Assembly (NCBI GenBank): GCA_049611965.1
Contig: JBMZBC010000019.1
Location: forward strand, 1-40,608
Direction: 5' to 3'
Source: UBA10364 sp049611965
Lineage (GTDB): Bacteria; Bacteroidota; Bacteroidia; Flavobacteriales; Schleiferiaceae
DNA: 40,608 nucleotides
A model generated the notes under the pieces. That model was not told the DNA's origin. It searched no databases and was given only the letters and a program-made list of their open reading frames with translations. Within the stretch, counting starts at the first letter, position 1. Each line of letters begins with the position of its first letter. A program made the translations under genes and the position numbers. Shown piece after piece: positions 15,726-24,523 of the stretch.

Positions 15726-16747
15726 TATTCAGGTTTAGGGTCGCAATCTTCCGGCCAAGTAGGATCGCCAAAAATTTCTGTCATAAAACTTGGGGTGTAT
15801 CTTCCTTCAAACGTACCAGCCGCACCGCGGAACATACCACTTGAGTTAAAGGTCCATGTGGCGTTTCCTTTGGCATCAAGGGCGATCAAACCGCCATTGC
15901 CAGCCTCTGTACTCAGCACCCCAAAGATAACTTCCCGTGCACTCTCTTCCAGAGTTAATCCCTGATATTGCATTCTTGCGTTGACTTGGAACGCCACGTT
16001 GTTTCGGATGTAGTATTCCCCATGACCGGTACAGCTTACCGCCGCTCCATTATTATCTGCATAGGTACCTGCACCGATAATGGGAACATCGCCCACACGG
16101 CCGTATTTCTTACCCATCATCCCGCCTGTGGAGGTACCAGCGTACAAGTTGCCTTGTACATCCAAAACGACAACCCCGACCGTGCCGTTCTTTTTCATCT
16201 GTTGCCAGCGTTCGTATTGCTCTTTACGCTTGGGTGTTAAAAAGTATTCGTTATCCACAAACTCATGCTCCTGCGTCTTGGCAAACTCCTCTGCCCCTTC
16301 GCCAATGAGCAAAACGTGTGAGGTCTCCTCCATCACCGCCCGCGCTAACTTCGCGGGGTTCTTGATATGCTTTAAACCAGCCACAGCTCCGGCCATTTTG
16401 GTAGATCCATCCATGACCGATGCGTCCAATTCTACTTCGCCCTGATCATTGAATACAGCACCTTTACCGGCATTGAAATGCGGATCGTTTTCGAGCATGG
16501 TCAGGCACTCCACAACCACATCCATCCCATTCGCATTATTAATCAGCATATCGAAACCCACCTTAAGCACAGCCCGAAGCGCAGAATCGTATTCCGCAAT
16601 TTGTTCATCGGTGTAATACTTTCGCTCAATACCACCCGCACCCCCATGAATAAGGATAACCGGTCCTCCGTTAAAGGAGAAATGCTGGTGGTTTTGTGCT
16701 GTAAGCAAGGTTGGTAATAAGGCGGCGAAAAAGAGAAGGTGTCGCAT
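15725..16747 (-). CDS. Exported isoaspartyl peptidase / L-asparaginase (Ntn hydrolase)
   Basis: This 340-residue type 2 asparaginase family protein has a signal peptide, MRHLLFFAALLPTLLTA-Q. The start of the mature enzyme is VILIHGGAGG. Self-cleavage is expected before Thr189 in NGTVGVVVLD, exposing the N-terminal nucleophile; GTSTGGMMGKKYGRVGDVP and GAGTYADN are the substrate-loop motifs, and SCTGHGEYYIR follows. It hydrolyses beta-aspartyl peptides or asparagine, here in the periplasm. I start at 16747 because upstream codons only add a non-signal segment. It leads a two-gene unit with the outer membrane protein. Confidence 0.92.
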   Translation of the reverse strand: MRHLLFFAALLPTLLTAQNHQHFSFNGGPVILIHGGAGGIERKYYTDEQIAEYDSALRAVLKVGFDMLINNANGMDVVVECLTMLENDPHFNAGKGAVFNDQGEVELDASVMDGSTKMAGAVAGLKHIKNPAKLARAVMEETSHVLLIGEGAEEFAKTQEHEFVDNEYFLTPKRKEQYERWQQMKKNGTVGVVVLDVQGNLYAGTSTGGMMGKKYGRVGDVPIIGAGTYADNNGAAVSCTGHGEYYIRNNVAFQVNARMQYQGLTLEESAREVIFGVLSTEAGNGGLIALDAKGNATWTFNSSGMFRGAAGTFEGRYTPSFMTEIFGDPTWPEDCDPKPE

Positions 16748-16800
16748 AGGATTTCCTTTGTTCTTACCGAAAATACAAAGAGAATTGGCCACAGAAAAAC

Positions 16801-16831
16801 TTGATTGCTTCATAAAATGTTAGTAGGATTG
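16801..16831 (+). promoter_or_regulatory. Possible promoter of phhA
   Basis: TTG at 16801-16803, a 20-base spacer and TAGGATTG at 16824-16831, one mismatch from TAnnTTTG, lie just upstream of the phenylalanine hydroxylase start at 16855. Confidence 0.4.
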
Positions 16832-16854
16832 TAAGACAACAACACATCTAAAGC

Positions 16855-17550
16855 ATGGTCCAAGATTACAACGCCTACACCGCCACCGACAGGCAGGTGT
16901 GGAACGCCCTTTATTCGCGCCAAAGAGAAAACCTCAGCGACAAGGCGGAACCACGATATTTGGCGTGCCTGGACCAGCTGCTTCCGGTAATGAACGCGGA
17001 CAAAATCCCGAATTACGACGATCTTAATGCAGCACTCGGGGCCGCAACTGGCTGGAGCATTCACGTAGTCCCGGGGTTGATTCCGGTGGAGGAGTTTTTT
17101 GAACTTTTAGCCCAGCGCAAGTTTCCAGCATCTACCTGGTTGCGTAAACCGCAGGAGCTCGACTACCTCGAGGAGCCAGACATGTTCCACGATATTTTTG
17201 GGCACATACCATTGCTCCTTGACCCGCAATATGCCCAATTCATGGAGGATTTCGGCAAGCACGGCGTGGCGAACTTGAAAAAGTCACACATCATCCGCCA
17301 ATTGCAAAACTTATACTGGTTCACCATCGAGTTTGGCGTTTCTGATAATCCCACGAAGATTTACGGTGCGGGAATCATCTCAAGCTTTGGTGAAACGAAC
17401 CACATTTACGATTCAAAGACTTCTATTTATCCTTTTGATCTAGATAAGGTTTTAGGTAATAGCTTTATTAATAGCGAAATTCAAGGACATTACTATAAAG
17501 TCACAGATCTGGAGTCTGTTTACAAGATATCCTTTGACAACATTGCCTAG
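16855..17550 (+). CDS. phhA: Phenylalanine 4-monooxygenase
   Basis: This 231-residue iron enzyme of the aromatic amino acid hydroxylase family converts phenylalanine to tyrosine with tetrahydropterin. The iron ligands are H112 and H117 in MFHDIFGHIP and E159 in WFTIEFGV; YGAGIISSFGE and the early GWSIHVVPGLIP are also family signatures. It is about the size of the bacterial monomeric enzymes and lacks an ACT regulatory domain. It is transcribed alone and converges on the Crp-like gene seven bases on. A pterin carbinolamine dehydratase partner is not in the window. Confidence 0.95.
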   Translation: MVQDYNAYTATDRQVWNALYSRQRENLSDKAEPRYLACLDQLLPVMNADKIPNYDDLNAALGAATGWSIHVVPGLIPVEEFFELLAQRKFPASTWLRKPQELDYLEEPDMFHDIFGHIPLLLDPQYAQFMEDFGKHGVANLKKSHIIRQLQNLYWFTIEFGVSDNPTKIYGAGIISSFGETNHIYDSKTSIYPFDLDKVLGNSFINSEIQGHYYKVTDLESVYKISFDNIA

Positions 17551-17556
17551 TTCGAA

Positions 17557-18147
17557 TTAAGCCGTTTTCATGATGCGGTGCATGGTGCTTTTACTAACAC
17601 CGAAATACCGCGCTATCTCTGTCTGAGAGCAATATTTCTCTATGCCTGGAAATCTGTCTTGGATGTACTTCCAATACTGCACCTTATCCATCATTTTCAT
17701 CTTGAGTAGGCGGAGCTTTCGCATTTGAACGAAGTGTGAGTTAATATGAAGAAGAACATTTCTCATAGCATCGTTCTCCACCACAAAATTGCGCCAGGAT
17801 TTATGAGAGACTCTGTATGCGGTGCCTGGAGTATACATGATGGAATCTGTTTTAGCAGGTCCACCCCAGAGTAAGCTATTTTCATCACAGACAAATATTC
17901 CTGGCTCAGTCATACCATTGAGCATTTTTTTTCCGTCTTCGAGAAGCATACGGTCAAAACCATAACCAAAATGAATGTAGTAAAGGTACCCTTTCTTTTC
18001 TCCCATTTTCCAGAGATATTCGTTGGGCTCAAAATGGATAGGTCCCTCGAATAACCTAGAAAACTCCTCCAAAAACGGAGTCGATTCTGGCAAACCAGTC
18101 AATTGACCTAATCTACTCGCAATTACTAAATCTCCTTTTTTAGCCAT
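17557..18147 (-). CDS. Crp/Fnr-like transcription regulator, second of an overlapping pair
   Basis: This 196-residue protein has a cupin-like sensory half (ESTPFLEEFSRLFEGPIHF to IFVCDENSLLWG) without a recognisable cyclic nucleotide phosphate-binding cassette. A long dimer helix with LLHINSHFVQMRKLRLLKMK follows, and the C-terminal helix-turn-helix is CSQTEIARYFGVSKSTMHRI. The layout is that of Bacteroidota Crp/Fnr family members. Its start overlaps the end of the preceding regulator gene by eight bases. Ligand and targets are not known. The frame ends five bases before the end of the helix-turn-helix-bearing segment expected for the family, so nothing appears lost. Confidence 0.75.
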   Translation of the reverse strand: MAKKGDLVIASRLGQLTGLPESTPFLEEFSRLFEGPIHFEPNEYLWKMGEKKGYLYYIHFGYGFDRMLLEDGKKMLNGMTEPGIFVCDENSLLWGGPAKTDSIMYTPGTAYRVSHKSWRNFVVENDAMRNVLLHINSHFVQMRKLRLLKMKMMDKVQYWKYIQDRFPGIEKYCSQTEIARYFGVSKSTMHRIMKTA

Positions 18148-18742
18148 CTTTAAGAGCTATTTTGATAAATGATTTTAAAGATGATTTAGAGATATCCAGA
18201 AAGTCAGCAATATCAGATCTAGGTACTAAGCTCAACAATCGTTTGTTTGATTTCAGCCATTCCAGACTATGCGACTTGCGATCCAGTCCAAGATTATTGA
18301 TATACTGCTGATAGGTATAAGCTGCCATTAACGAGGCCTGTACATTTAAAGCACTTGCTAATTGAGGGTTATCACGCTTCCAAGCCTCAGACTTAAGAGG
18401 CAACAAAATCATTTCAATCTCCTCATAAATCCACCAATAACTGCCTTGTTTATTATAGACCGGATCTATTTCTGCCGTAAGAAATAAATCACCTTTCTCA
18501 TAGAAGTGAGTAATAGCATCACGGCCTTCAAAACTATGTTTAACACCAATAACACCTCGGATTAACAGACAGGCGCAATCGTGTATATCAATTCCTTGAG
18601 GTTGAAACAATCCCGGTTTTAAAGAAAGTGTGTGTACATGACGAGAAAGTTGAACATTACGCATTAGACCGCGCTGGTCAGGATGCACTAAATCAATCAA
18701 CTTATCCTGCAGTAATCCTACGTTTACATGGGCTTGGGTCAA
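18140..18742 (-). CDS. Crp/Fnr-like transcription regulator, first of an overlapping pair
   Basis: This 200-residue protein has the same architecture as the gene after it: a cupin-like half (DCACLLIRGVIGVKHSFEGR, HFYEKGDLFLTAEID) and a C-terminal helix-turn-helix, VPRSDIADFLDISKSSLKSF. The two share only the fold and the I-A-x4-SKS pattern, so they diverged long ago. The start appears to be TTG at 18742, inside an 18-base repeat that recurs 127 bases away; an ATG at 18664 would remove a helix. Overlapping translation of two different regulators suggests they are made in equal amounts and may pair. Confidence 0.7.
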   Translation of the reverse strand: MTQAHVNVGLLQDKLIDLVHPDQRGLMRNVQLSRHVHTLSLKPGLFQPQGIDIHDCACLLIRGVIGVKHSFEGRDAITHFYEKGDLFLTAEIDPVYNKQGSYWWIYEEIEMILLPLKSEAWKRDNPQLASALNVQASLMAAYTYQQYINNLGLDRKSHSLEWLKSNKRLLSLVPRSDIADFLDISKSSLKSFIKIALKDG

Positions 18743-18751
18743 AATGAAACA
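18734..18751 (+). repeat. 18-base direct repeat, copy 1
   Basis: TTGGGTCAAAATGAAACA overlaps the start codon of the Crp-like gene. It recurs with one change at 18861-18878. The shared sequence may be an operator; it is not palindromic. Confidence 0.6.
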
Positions 18752-18860
18752 GTTTCAAAGTGTTAGTAGAGTGTATTTCTAAGTTAGAATAAAATATTTA
18801 CAAAAGTTGCTGATTATCAATTTTTTAAGGAGTATTCCTAATTGTCGCCAATAATAATAA

Positions 18861-18878
18861 TTGGGTCAAAATGGAACA
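18861..18878 (+). repeat. 18-base direct repeat, copy 2
   Basis: TTGGGTCAAAATGGAACA matches copy 1 at 17 of 18 positions and lies about 56 bases before the start of the T9SS protein gene at 18934. The spacing between copies is 127 bases in the divergent promoter region. Confidence 0.6.
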
Positions 18879-18933
18879 AAAAATAATTTTCAATTCAAGA
18901 ATTTCGATTAAAATCAATAAAACATTTACTTCT

Positions 18934-19758
18934 ATGAAACGAATTCTACTAACTCTTGGAATTGCGCTAAGCTTTACCGCACAATCCCAAATTTGCACAC
19001 CAGATACGGTGGTTCCATCACTTGCAAGTATTGGATATCCAACACTTGAGTGGTCAGGAATGTGGGTGAACGGCGAAACCCCCTCATTTGCTTGTGATAG
19101 TACTCAACCTATGATGAATCTTGAAGCTGTTGTAGGCCAACCTTTTGAAGCAACTTTAACCGGAATGTTAGGAGACACCTTTCCTTCAGGAGGGCTTTTA
19201 GTACCAACCGTTCAATCTGCATTCTTATACACAACAGCGATTCCAAGCTGGTTAACTTGGGATGCACAGGATTCTATATTTTATCCAGGTCCTGCGAATA
19301 AAACGTGTATTAAACTCTCAGGAACACCAAATCTAGCTGATACAACTTACTGGATTCCTTCAGTTGGTGTTGAAAGTGGTTTTTGGACAAGTTGGTATCA
19401 AGTACAAGGGACAATGTTCGGTTTCCCGGCCATTGACACGTTTGGATTTTGTCATAACGTTCGTGTCTTTAAAGACTACACGGATATTGATGAAAGTGAT
19501 CTTGCAGCCATGTCAATCGCTCCGAATCCAGCGAACGATTATTTAAAAATCAATTTTAATAAAGCCGTTGTAACTGATGAATTTCTGAGTAGAATTAAAA
19601 TCTTCAATGTTATCGGCAATGAGGTGCGTGTTATTCCAAATATGGAAGCCTCGAACTCTGTTGGTTTTGATATATCCGCATTACCTGGCGGAAATTATTG
19701 GATTACTATAGATCTCGGTCGAGGTATGCTTCGAGAAGAATTTATAGTAGTGCATTAA
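18934..19758 (+). CDS. Secreted protein with T9SS type A sorting domain
   Basis: This 274-residue protein has a signal peptide, MKRILLTLGIALSFTAQS-Q. The mature part, residues 20-190, has many Trp, Cys and Pro (WLTWDAQDSIFYPGPANKTC) and resembles putative-Ig/cadherin-like modules, with LSGTP at about 137 as in such domains. The last 75 residues start MSIAPNPANDYLKINF, a T9SS sorting domain. Codons before 18934 were rejected as they give a charged, non-signal N-terminus beginning in the direct repeat. The esterase gene follows 13 bases later, so they are one operon. Confidence 0.78.
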   Translation: MKRILLTLGIALSFTAQSQICTPDTVVPSLASIGYPTLEWSGMWVNGETPSFACDSTQPMMNLEAVVGQPFEATLTGMLGDTFPSGGLLVPTVQSAFLYTTAIPSWLTWDAQDSIFYPGPANKTCIKLSGTPNLADTTYWIPSVGVESGFWTSWYQVQGTMFGFPAIDTFGFCHNVRVFKDYTDIDESDLAAMSIAPNPANDYLKINFNKAVVTDEFLSRIKIFNVIGNEVRVIPNMEASNSVGFDISALPGGNYWITIDLGRGMLREEFIVVH

Positions 19759-19771
19759 GGACTTTCGAACC

Positions 19772-21166
19772 ATGTTAAGCTTACTACTCGCAAAGAAAAA
19801 CCTCAAGCTCATTTTTGGGCTTGGGGTTATTCTATTACCGACCTTTTCTAGTGCACAGTTTGCGTATGAAGGTCCCATACCTGCTATTACCTCCGGTTAT
19901 GGTTCATTCGGTACTACTGCATTCACCAGCGAATTTTTTCAATTGATTCCTGATTCTACCATGGAATGTAATGATACCGTACGATGCATAATCACCTACC
20001 CCTCGAATATCAGTAGTCCTACTCCTACTGTTTTTAAATTTCCAGGGTCGTCAAATCGAAAACTAAGTGACAGTGTCTATTGGAACGAAAGCAAGTTTTA
20101 CCGCGAATTCGTAGCCAGTAATGGCTATGTCAGTGTCACAATGCAATGGAACAATGAGAATGACTACGGCTGTGCTTATTATATGCTGGAACAAGCCGCG
20201 CAGAAATATGGACAGTACATCGATACAACGAGAGTTGGAATCCACGGAATGAGTCAAGGAGCAGGAGTTACAAATTGGCTGAGTCTTAAGAAATACATTA
20301 ACGACGGTTGGGGCGCTAATGGACGTTTCGCTTGGCCGGATGCAGGTGCAAGTTTTATTGGATGGGTAGACGATTGGCCAAATGACATCGCAACCCAGAC
20401 GGATAGTGGCCTTGCAGCTATGCCAGACGATGTTCTTTACCTCATGACTATATCGGATTGGGACCAAACCCCTGATCCAAGAACATTCATTGATATGTAC
20501 AATTTTATGGGGGTCCCTGACAGCAACAAGGAATTCTTCATTATCAGAGGAGATACCATCAATAATTATATCTACTGGGCTACCCACTTTACCAACAATA
20601 CTTGGGAGAATGATTCTAGCCAATTTTATGTCTACATCACCAAACACGATGCGCTAGATTATTGGCTCGGCTCTCGCCTACTCCATGCGCTAATGGAAGC
20701 TGCATGGAACAATGATCCTATGGCTCGTAGGATATGTATGGGAAACGGTGATACGCTGCAGACCAAGATAGCTGGGGGCGCGATGCGTGGCCCAATCGTA
20801 ACGGATCAGCCTTGGATGACTATGATCGCCTCGTGGAATTCAGGACAGGGATACATGAATCCTTGTACCGTCCCTTGGAACATGAGACAATATGTAACCG
20901 CGGACGCTTGTTTCAATTTAAGTGTACCAGAAGCGGATAACCATCCTCAACTCAAGGTATACCCAAATCCAGCAAGAACTTTTAATAGTATCACAATCGA
21001 AAGTGACTTGGAAATTGAACACGTTTTAGTAGTCAATGAAGTAGGACAACGTATTGCTGAATTCAAATCAAATTCATTTGAATTAGATAAATCAGGTACT
21101 TTTTATCTCGGAATAACCTTTGTCGACGGACGGCGTACCGCCTTAAAATTGAATGTAAGTAAGTAA
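19772..21166 (+). CDS. Secreted esterase-like alpha/beta hydrolase with T9SS sorting domain
   Basis: This 464-residue protein has a signal peptide ending near SSA-Q29. An alpha/beta-hydrolase domain follows with TVFKFPGSSN as the oxyanion region and VGIHGMSQGAGVTNWL placing Ser161 in GxSxG, as in polyhydroxybutyrate depolymerase or dienelactone hydrolase-like esterases. An Asp in YLMTISDWDQTPDP and a His in ITKHDALDY could complete the triad. The end has LKVYPNPARTFNSITIE, a T9SS type A domain. It probably cleaves an ester-bearing polymer or surface compound outside the cell. Many Asp, Cys and Trp residues fit an exported protein. It ends at a terminator. Confidence 0.8.
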   Translation: MLSLLLAKKNLKLIFGLGVILLPTFSSAQFAYEGPIPAITSGYGSFGTTAFTSEFFQLIPDSTMECNDTVRCIITYPSNISSPTPTVFKFPGSSNRKLSDSVYWNESKFYREFVASNGYVSVTMQWNNENDYGCAYYMLEQAAQKYGQYIDTTRVGIHGMSQGAGVTNWLSLKKYINDGWGANGRFAWPDAGASFIGWVDDWPNDIATQTDSGLAAMPDDVLYLMTISDWDQTPDPRTFIDMYNFMGVPDSNKEFFIIRGDTINNYIYWATHFTNNTWENDSSQFYVYITKHDALDYWLGSRLLHALMEAAWNNDPMARRICMGNGDTLQTKIAGGAMRGPIVTDQPWMTMIASWNSGQGYMNPCTVPWNMRQYVTADACFNLSVPEADNHPQLKVYPNPARTFNSITIESDLEIEHVLVVNEVGQRIAEFKSNSFELDKSGTFYLGITFVDGRRTALKLNVSK

Positions 21167-21186
21167 ACACTTGCTGACCAAGGCAG

Positions 21187-21214
21187 AAGACCCGCATTTT
21201 GCGGGTCTTTTTTT
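21187..21214 (+). terminator. Terminator after the esterase operon
   Basis: A 9-bp perfect stem AAGACCCGC/GCGGGTCTT with loop ATTTT is followed by a T-run. Confidence 0.92.
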
Positions 21215-21240
21215 ATCTTGAGGGCACTAACACAACAACC

Positions 21241-22269
21241 ATGGGGAAATTTAGATACCTCTTTGTTTTCACCTTGCCGCTCTTAGCACTTATCAGTTTT
21301 CATTCAACCGGATTCTGGTCCTATTTACCTGTAATTGAAGCCTTCGTCTTCATACCGGTTATGGAATTCCTTTTTACTCCAAAGAAGATCAACCTCACTG
21401 AGGAAGAGCGAAATATGACAGCCGGCGATGGCTTTTACATATGGGCACTTCGATTTACCGTTCCAGTTCAGATTATTTGTGGCATCTATCTTTTGGTTCA
21501 AATCTCAATGCCGCTAGATACGGTAACGCTTATTGGGAGAATTCTTTCATACGGCATTATGTGTGGTGTTGTGGGCATCAATGTTGCACACGAATTGGGT
21601 CATAAAACAAATAAAACAGATCAATTTTTAGCGAAAGTTTTGCTCACAACTACGCTTTATACGCACTTCTTCTTGGAGCATAACTTCGGTCACCACAAGA
21701 ATGTCGGGACACCTCAGGATCCTTCAACGGCACGTCGTGGCGAGTGGGTGTATATGTTCTGGCTACGTTCCATTGTCTTTAGCTACCTAAGTGCATGGAG
21801 GATTGGCATACAACGTAGTAAAGGGAATCTTCTCAAGAATGAAATGGTGCACTACACCTTAATCCAACTAGTGCTCATTGCCATCATCTTCGAAAATTTT
21901 GGTAGCATCGGATTGATTGGCTTCTTTGGTGCTAGCATAACGGGGTGGATTTTACTGGAAACCGTTCAATACATCGAGCACTACGGCTTGGCAAGAGAGA
22001 AGGTTAGTGATCTTCGTTATGAAAATGTGCGTCCGGTACACAGTTGGAACAGCAATCATATGTGGGGACGAGCGATACTTTTTGAATTAAGCCGACACAG
22101 TGATCACCATTATTTGCCGAACAAGGAATATCCCCTTCTCGACCATCACGATGACAGCCCACAGCTGCCTACAGGGTATCCAGGTATGATGATTTTGAGT
22201 CTTATTCCCCCTTTGTACATGCGTATCGTGCATCCACGTATTCCCAAGGCTTCTTTATTGAACAATTGA
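21241..22269 (+). CDS. alkB: AlkB-type alkane 1-monooxygenase-like hydroxylase
   Basis: This 342-residue membrane di-iron enzyme carries all AlkB histidine boxes: VAHELGHKTN (H117, H121), EHNFGHHKNVGTPQDP (H147, H151, H152) and SRHSDHHYLP (H286, H289, H290), plus QYIEHYGL, the extra AlkB signature. Six or so membrane helices flank these. AlkB enzymes hydroxylate terminal methyl groups of medium-chain alkanes or related chains and normally draw electrons from rubredoxin; no rubredoxin or reductase gene is in the window. I chose the ATG at 21241, after the terminator, over upstream codons inside the hairpin. Substrate could also be a fatty-acyl or other chain. Confidence 0.88.
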   Translation: MGKFRYLFVFTLPLLALISFHSTGFWSYLPVIEAFVFIPVMEFLFTPKKINLTEEERNMTAGDGFYIWALRFTVPVQIICGIYLLVQISMPLDTVTLIGRILSYGIMCGVVGINVAHELGHKTNKTDQFLAKVLLTTTLYTHFFLEHNFGHHKNVGTPQDPSTARRGEWVYMFWLRSIVFSYLSAWRIGIQRSKGNLLKNEMVHYTLIQLVLIAIIFENFGSIGLIGFFGASITGWILLETVQYIEHYGLAREKVSDLRYENVRPVHSWNSNHMWGRAILFELSRHSDHHYLPNKEYPLLDHHDDSPQLPTGYPGMMILSLIPPLYMRIVHPRIPKASLLNN

Positions 22270-22304
22270 GAACAGGTTTAGGTTAAAGAATAAATCCTTT
22301 AATC

Positions 22305-23555
22305 ATGAAGAAATTCGCCTTTGCTTTCATATCCTTAGCATTCCTTTTAGCTTGTGAAACGACCGGACCCTCTTCGTGTGGAGACGGTATTCAGAACGGT
22401 ACAGAAACGGGCGTTGATTGTGGCGGAGATTGCCCTCCTTGCGCATCTTTCAGCATCGAAGGACACGCTCAGAAAGGCCCATTTCTCAACGGAAGTTCCG
22501 TACTAATCACCTCATTGGACACCTCACTTAACCAAGTAGGTATCACTTACAATACCCAGATTCTCGATAACTCGGGATACTTCTTTGCGAATGGACTCAA
22601 CTTAAACTCATCGTACGTTACCCTCCGTGCCGACGGTTTTTATTTTAACGAGGTATGTGGAGAACCGAGCAATGCTCAAATCACATTAAACGCTATCACG
22701 GATTTGAATAATGTCCCCGCCGTAAATGTGAATACCCTAACGCATTTAGAAAAGGCCCGTGTTGAATATTTAGTCGCTAACGGCACGTCATTTTCTAAAG
22801 CAAAGGAACAAGCGCTCAAGGAAGTCCTCTACACATTTAGCATTGACACCACAGGCACAATGCCTTCTTCGGAAACACTGAGTATCGCAAACTCCGGTGC
22901 AGCAGACGGCATACTAATCGCTATTACCTCCATACTTCAAGGCTATCGGAGCGAAAGTGAATTTTCAGATTTGATGGCCAATTTTGTCACCGACCTTAGA
23001 ACAGACGGCATCCTGAACAGTTCCATTTTAGCTTCAAAACTGATGGCCCACGCACAGGTACTCGATACCAATGAAATTCGTCAAAACATCATTGACCGTT
23101 ACGCGAGTATGGGCATTACCGTCAATGTCCCTGCCTTTGGTGGACACATCCAAAACTATATCGATAACAGTCCACATATCGCAACGAGCACGGTCATTGA
23201 ATACCCTGAAGACGGTCCCAATGGAAAAAGTATCTTAAATACCACAGACAGTATTTATAACCAATACCAGTACTATGGTTTAATGACTACGAGACCGAAC
23301 GATTGTGTACGTCTTAAGTTGGTCATTGAAAAGCAGTTCTTTGGTTGCCAATACGGATGTTGGTTCTATTCTGTCAGTAGTGTACAGAACTGGAATATCA
23401 GCAGCTACGACCAAACCACGAACAGCCAAACGTTTATTAGTACAGGATTGGAGACCGATCTGGAAATGGGCTTCGAACCAGGATGGTATACAGCTAGCAT
23501 CTATTTAAATGACAGCCCTACTCCATCGCGGGTAAAAGAATTCAGGGTCAACTAA
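22305..23555 (+). CDS. Lipoprotein with Cys-rich N-terminal linker
   Basis: This 416-residue protein has a lipobox ending LLAC17, so it is membrane-anchored by lipid. Next comes SCGDGIQNGTETGVDCGGDC, with C25, C39, C43 and C46; this short Cys motif recurs in many secreted bacterial and animal proteins. The central part (residues 50-270) has a carboxypeptidase-regulatory-like strand start, FSIEGHAQKGPFLNGSSVLI, then helices with LTHLEKARVEYLVA. The C-terminal part after 280 is beta-rich with paired cysteines. I do not recognise a catalytic site. It sits 35 bases after alkB and overlaps the 3' end of the next, convergent gene by eight bases. Confidence 0.75.
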   Translation: MKKFAFAFISLAFLLACETTGPSSCGDGIQNGTETGVDCGGDCPPCASFSIEGHAQKGPFLNGSSVLITSLDTSLNQVGITYNTQILDNSGYFFANGLNLNSSYVTLRADGFYFNEVCGEPSNAQITLNAITDLNNVPAVNVNTLTHLEKARVEYLVANGTSFSKAKEQALKEVLYTFSIDTTGTMPSSETLSIANSGAADGILIAITSILQGYRSESEFSDLMANFVTDLRTDGILNSSILASKLMAHAQVLDTNEIRQNIIDRYASMGITVNVPAFGGHIQNYIDNSPHIATSTVIEYPEDGPNGKSILNTTDSIYNQYQYYGLMTTRPNDCVRLKLVIEKQFFGCQYGCWFYSVSSVQNWNISSYDQTTNSQTFISTGLETDLEMGFEPGWYTASIYLNDSPTPSRVKEFRVN

Positions 23556-24420
23556 TCTTGTGCAGTGCTTTGAACTTGTTGTGAATTAAGAGCATAAGCA
23601 CGCCAAACGAGACGCCGAGAATAATCAGTCCTTGGCTGAGAAGTCCTTCAGCTGTAAAAGAAAGCTTCAACAGGACGGTTGAAATCACAAATGATGAATT
23701 CCTGATAATAACAGGGAAGTTGTCGGTATATAGCAGGGAAAGCAATAAGATGATTACGTCGGAGATGATCAAAAAGTTGTAGAACTCCTCGAAGAAAATC
23801 GCATTTATCTCAATCATATTTGCCTGTTCGATATGGTTGAAGGTTGGGATAACCCATTCCACGAAACTTTGTATCCCCAATATGATAAACAGGAAGAATA
23901 GTCCGATGCTCAAGTAGTGCTTCGACTTTACAAAGCGTTTAATGTTTTCTCCAAGCTCCTTTTGTTCCTGTTCCTCGAACGCATCATAGCGCAGTGAACC
24001 ACTAAGCCTGTAAAAGGAATAAATCAAAAAGAATAGTAGAATCACACTGAACAAATCTACGTACAGGTGCACATTGTGGTCGCTGAGCCAAAATTCCGAT
24101 TTCAAATCAAGCGCGGCCATGTCCTTGAACAATCCTCGAATCAAAATCAGTGCGATAACCTCGTACTGCTTTGCAATGTAAAGAGTGGTACTTCTTCTCA
24201 AATAGTAGATCATCAGGTATGCCTCATAAACCAACAAAATGGAGAACGGCGTGTAGATTGCGCTAATAGGATCTTTCAATAAAGAAGCGTTGATACCTCC
24301 TGGGATGTAGTCGCGGAGCACGTGTAAAATCAGGTGGACAATAAAACTTAAGATGGCAGCATAGAGCATCCCTCGACCGAGAGACTTTCTAAATGCATAA
24401 GTAAAGACAGGTAAATGCAT
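23548..24420 (-). CDS. Polytopic membrane protein of unknown function
   Basis: This 290-residue protein has about seven hydrophobic helices, such as GMLYAAILSFIVHLILHV, LYVDLFSVILLFFLIYSF, LSIGLFFLFIILGIQSFV and LLSQGLIILGVSFGVLMLLI. A charged cytoplasmic segment with EEQEQKELGENIKRFVKSK sits in the middle. It has no conserved catalytic motif that I recognise and no neighbour that hints at its work. It overlaps the convergent lipoprotein gene by eight bases at the 3' end and is transcribed alone. Confidence 0.7.
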   Translation of the reverse strand: MHLPVFTYAFRKSLGRGMLYAAILSFIVHLILHVLRDYIPGGINASLLKDPISAIYTPFSILLVYEAYLMIYYLRRSTTLYIAKQYEVIALILIRGLFKDMAALDLKSEFWLSDHNVHLYVDLFSVILLFFLIYSFYRLSGSLRYDAFEEQEQKELGENIKRFVKSKHYLSIGLFFLFIILGIQSFVEWVIPTFNHIEQANMIEINAIFFEEFYNFLIISDVIILLLSLLYTDNFPVIIRNSSFVISTVLLKLSFTAEGLLSQGLIILGVSFGVLMLLIHNKFKALHKIS

Positions 24421-24523
24421 ATCTTGATTCTATTCATAATCAACAAGTTATATGTGATTTAGTTCAAGAGGAGCTCGGGTGGTTTTTTACACCAACCCTC
24501 AAGAATAAGCAAGTAAGTATAGC

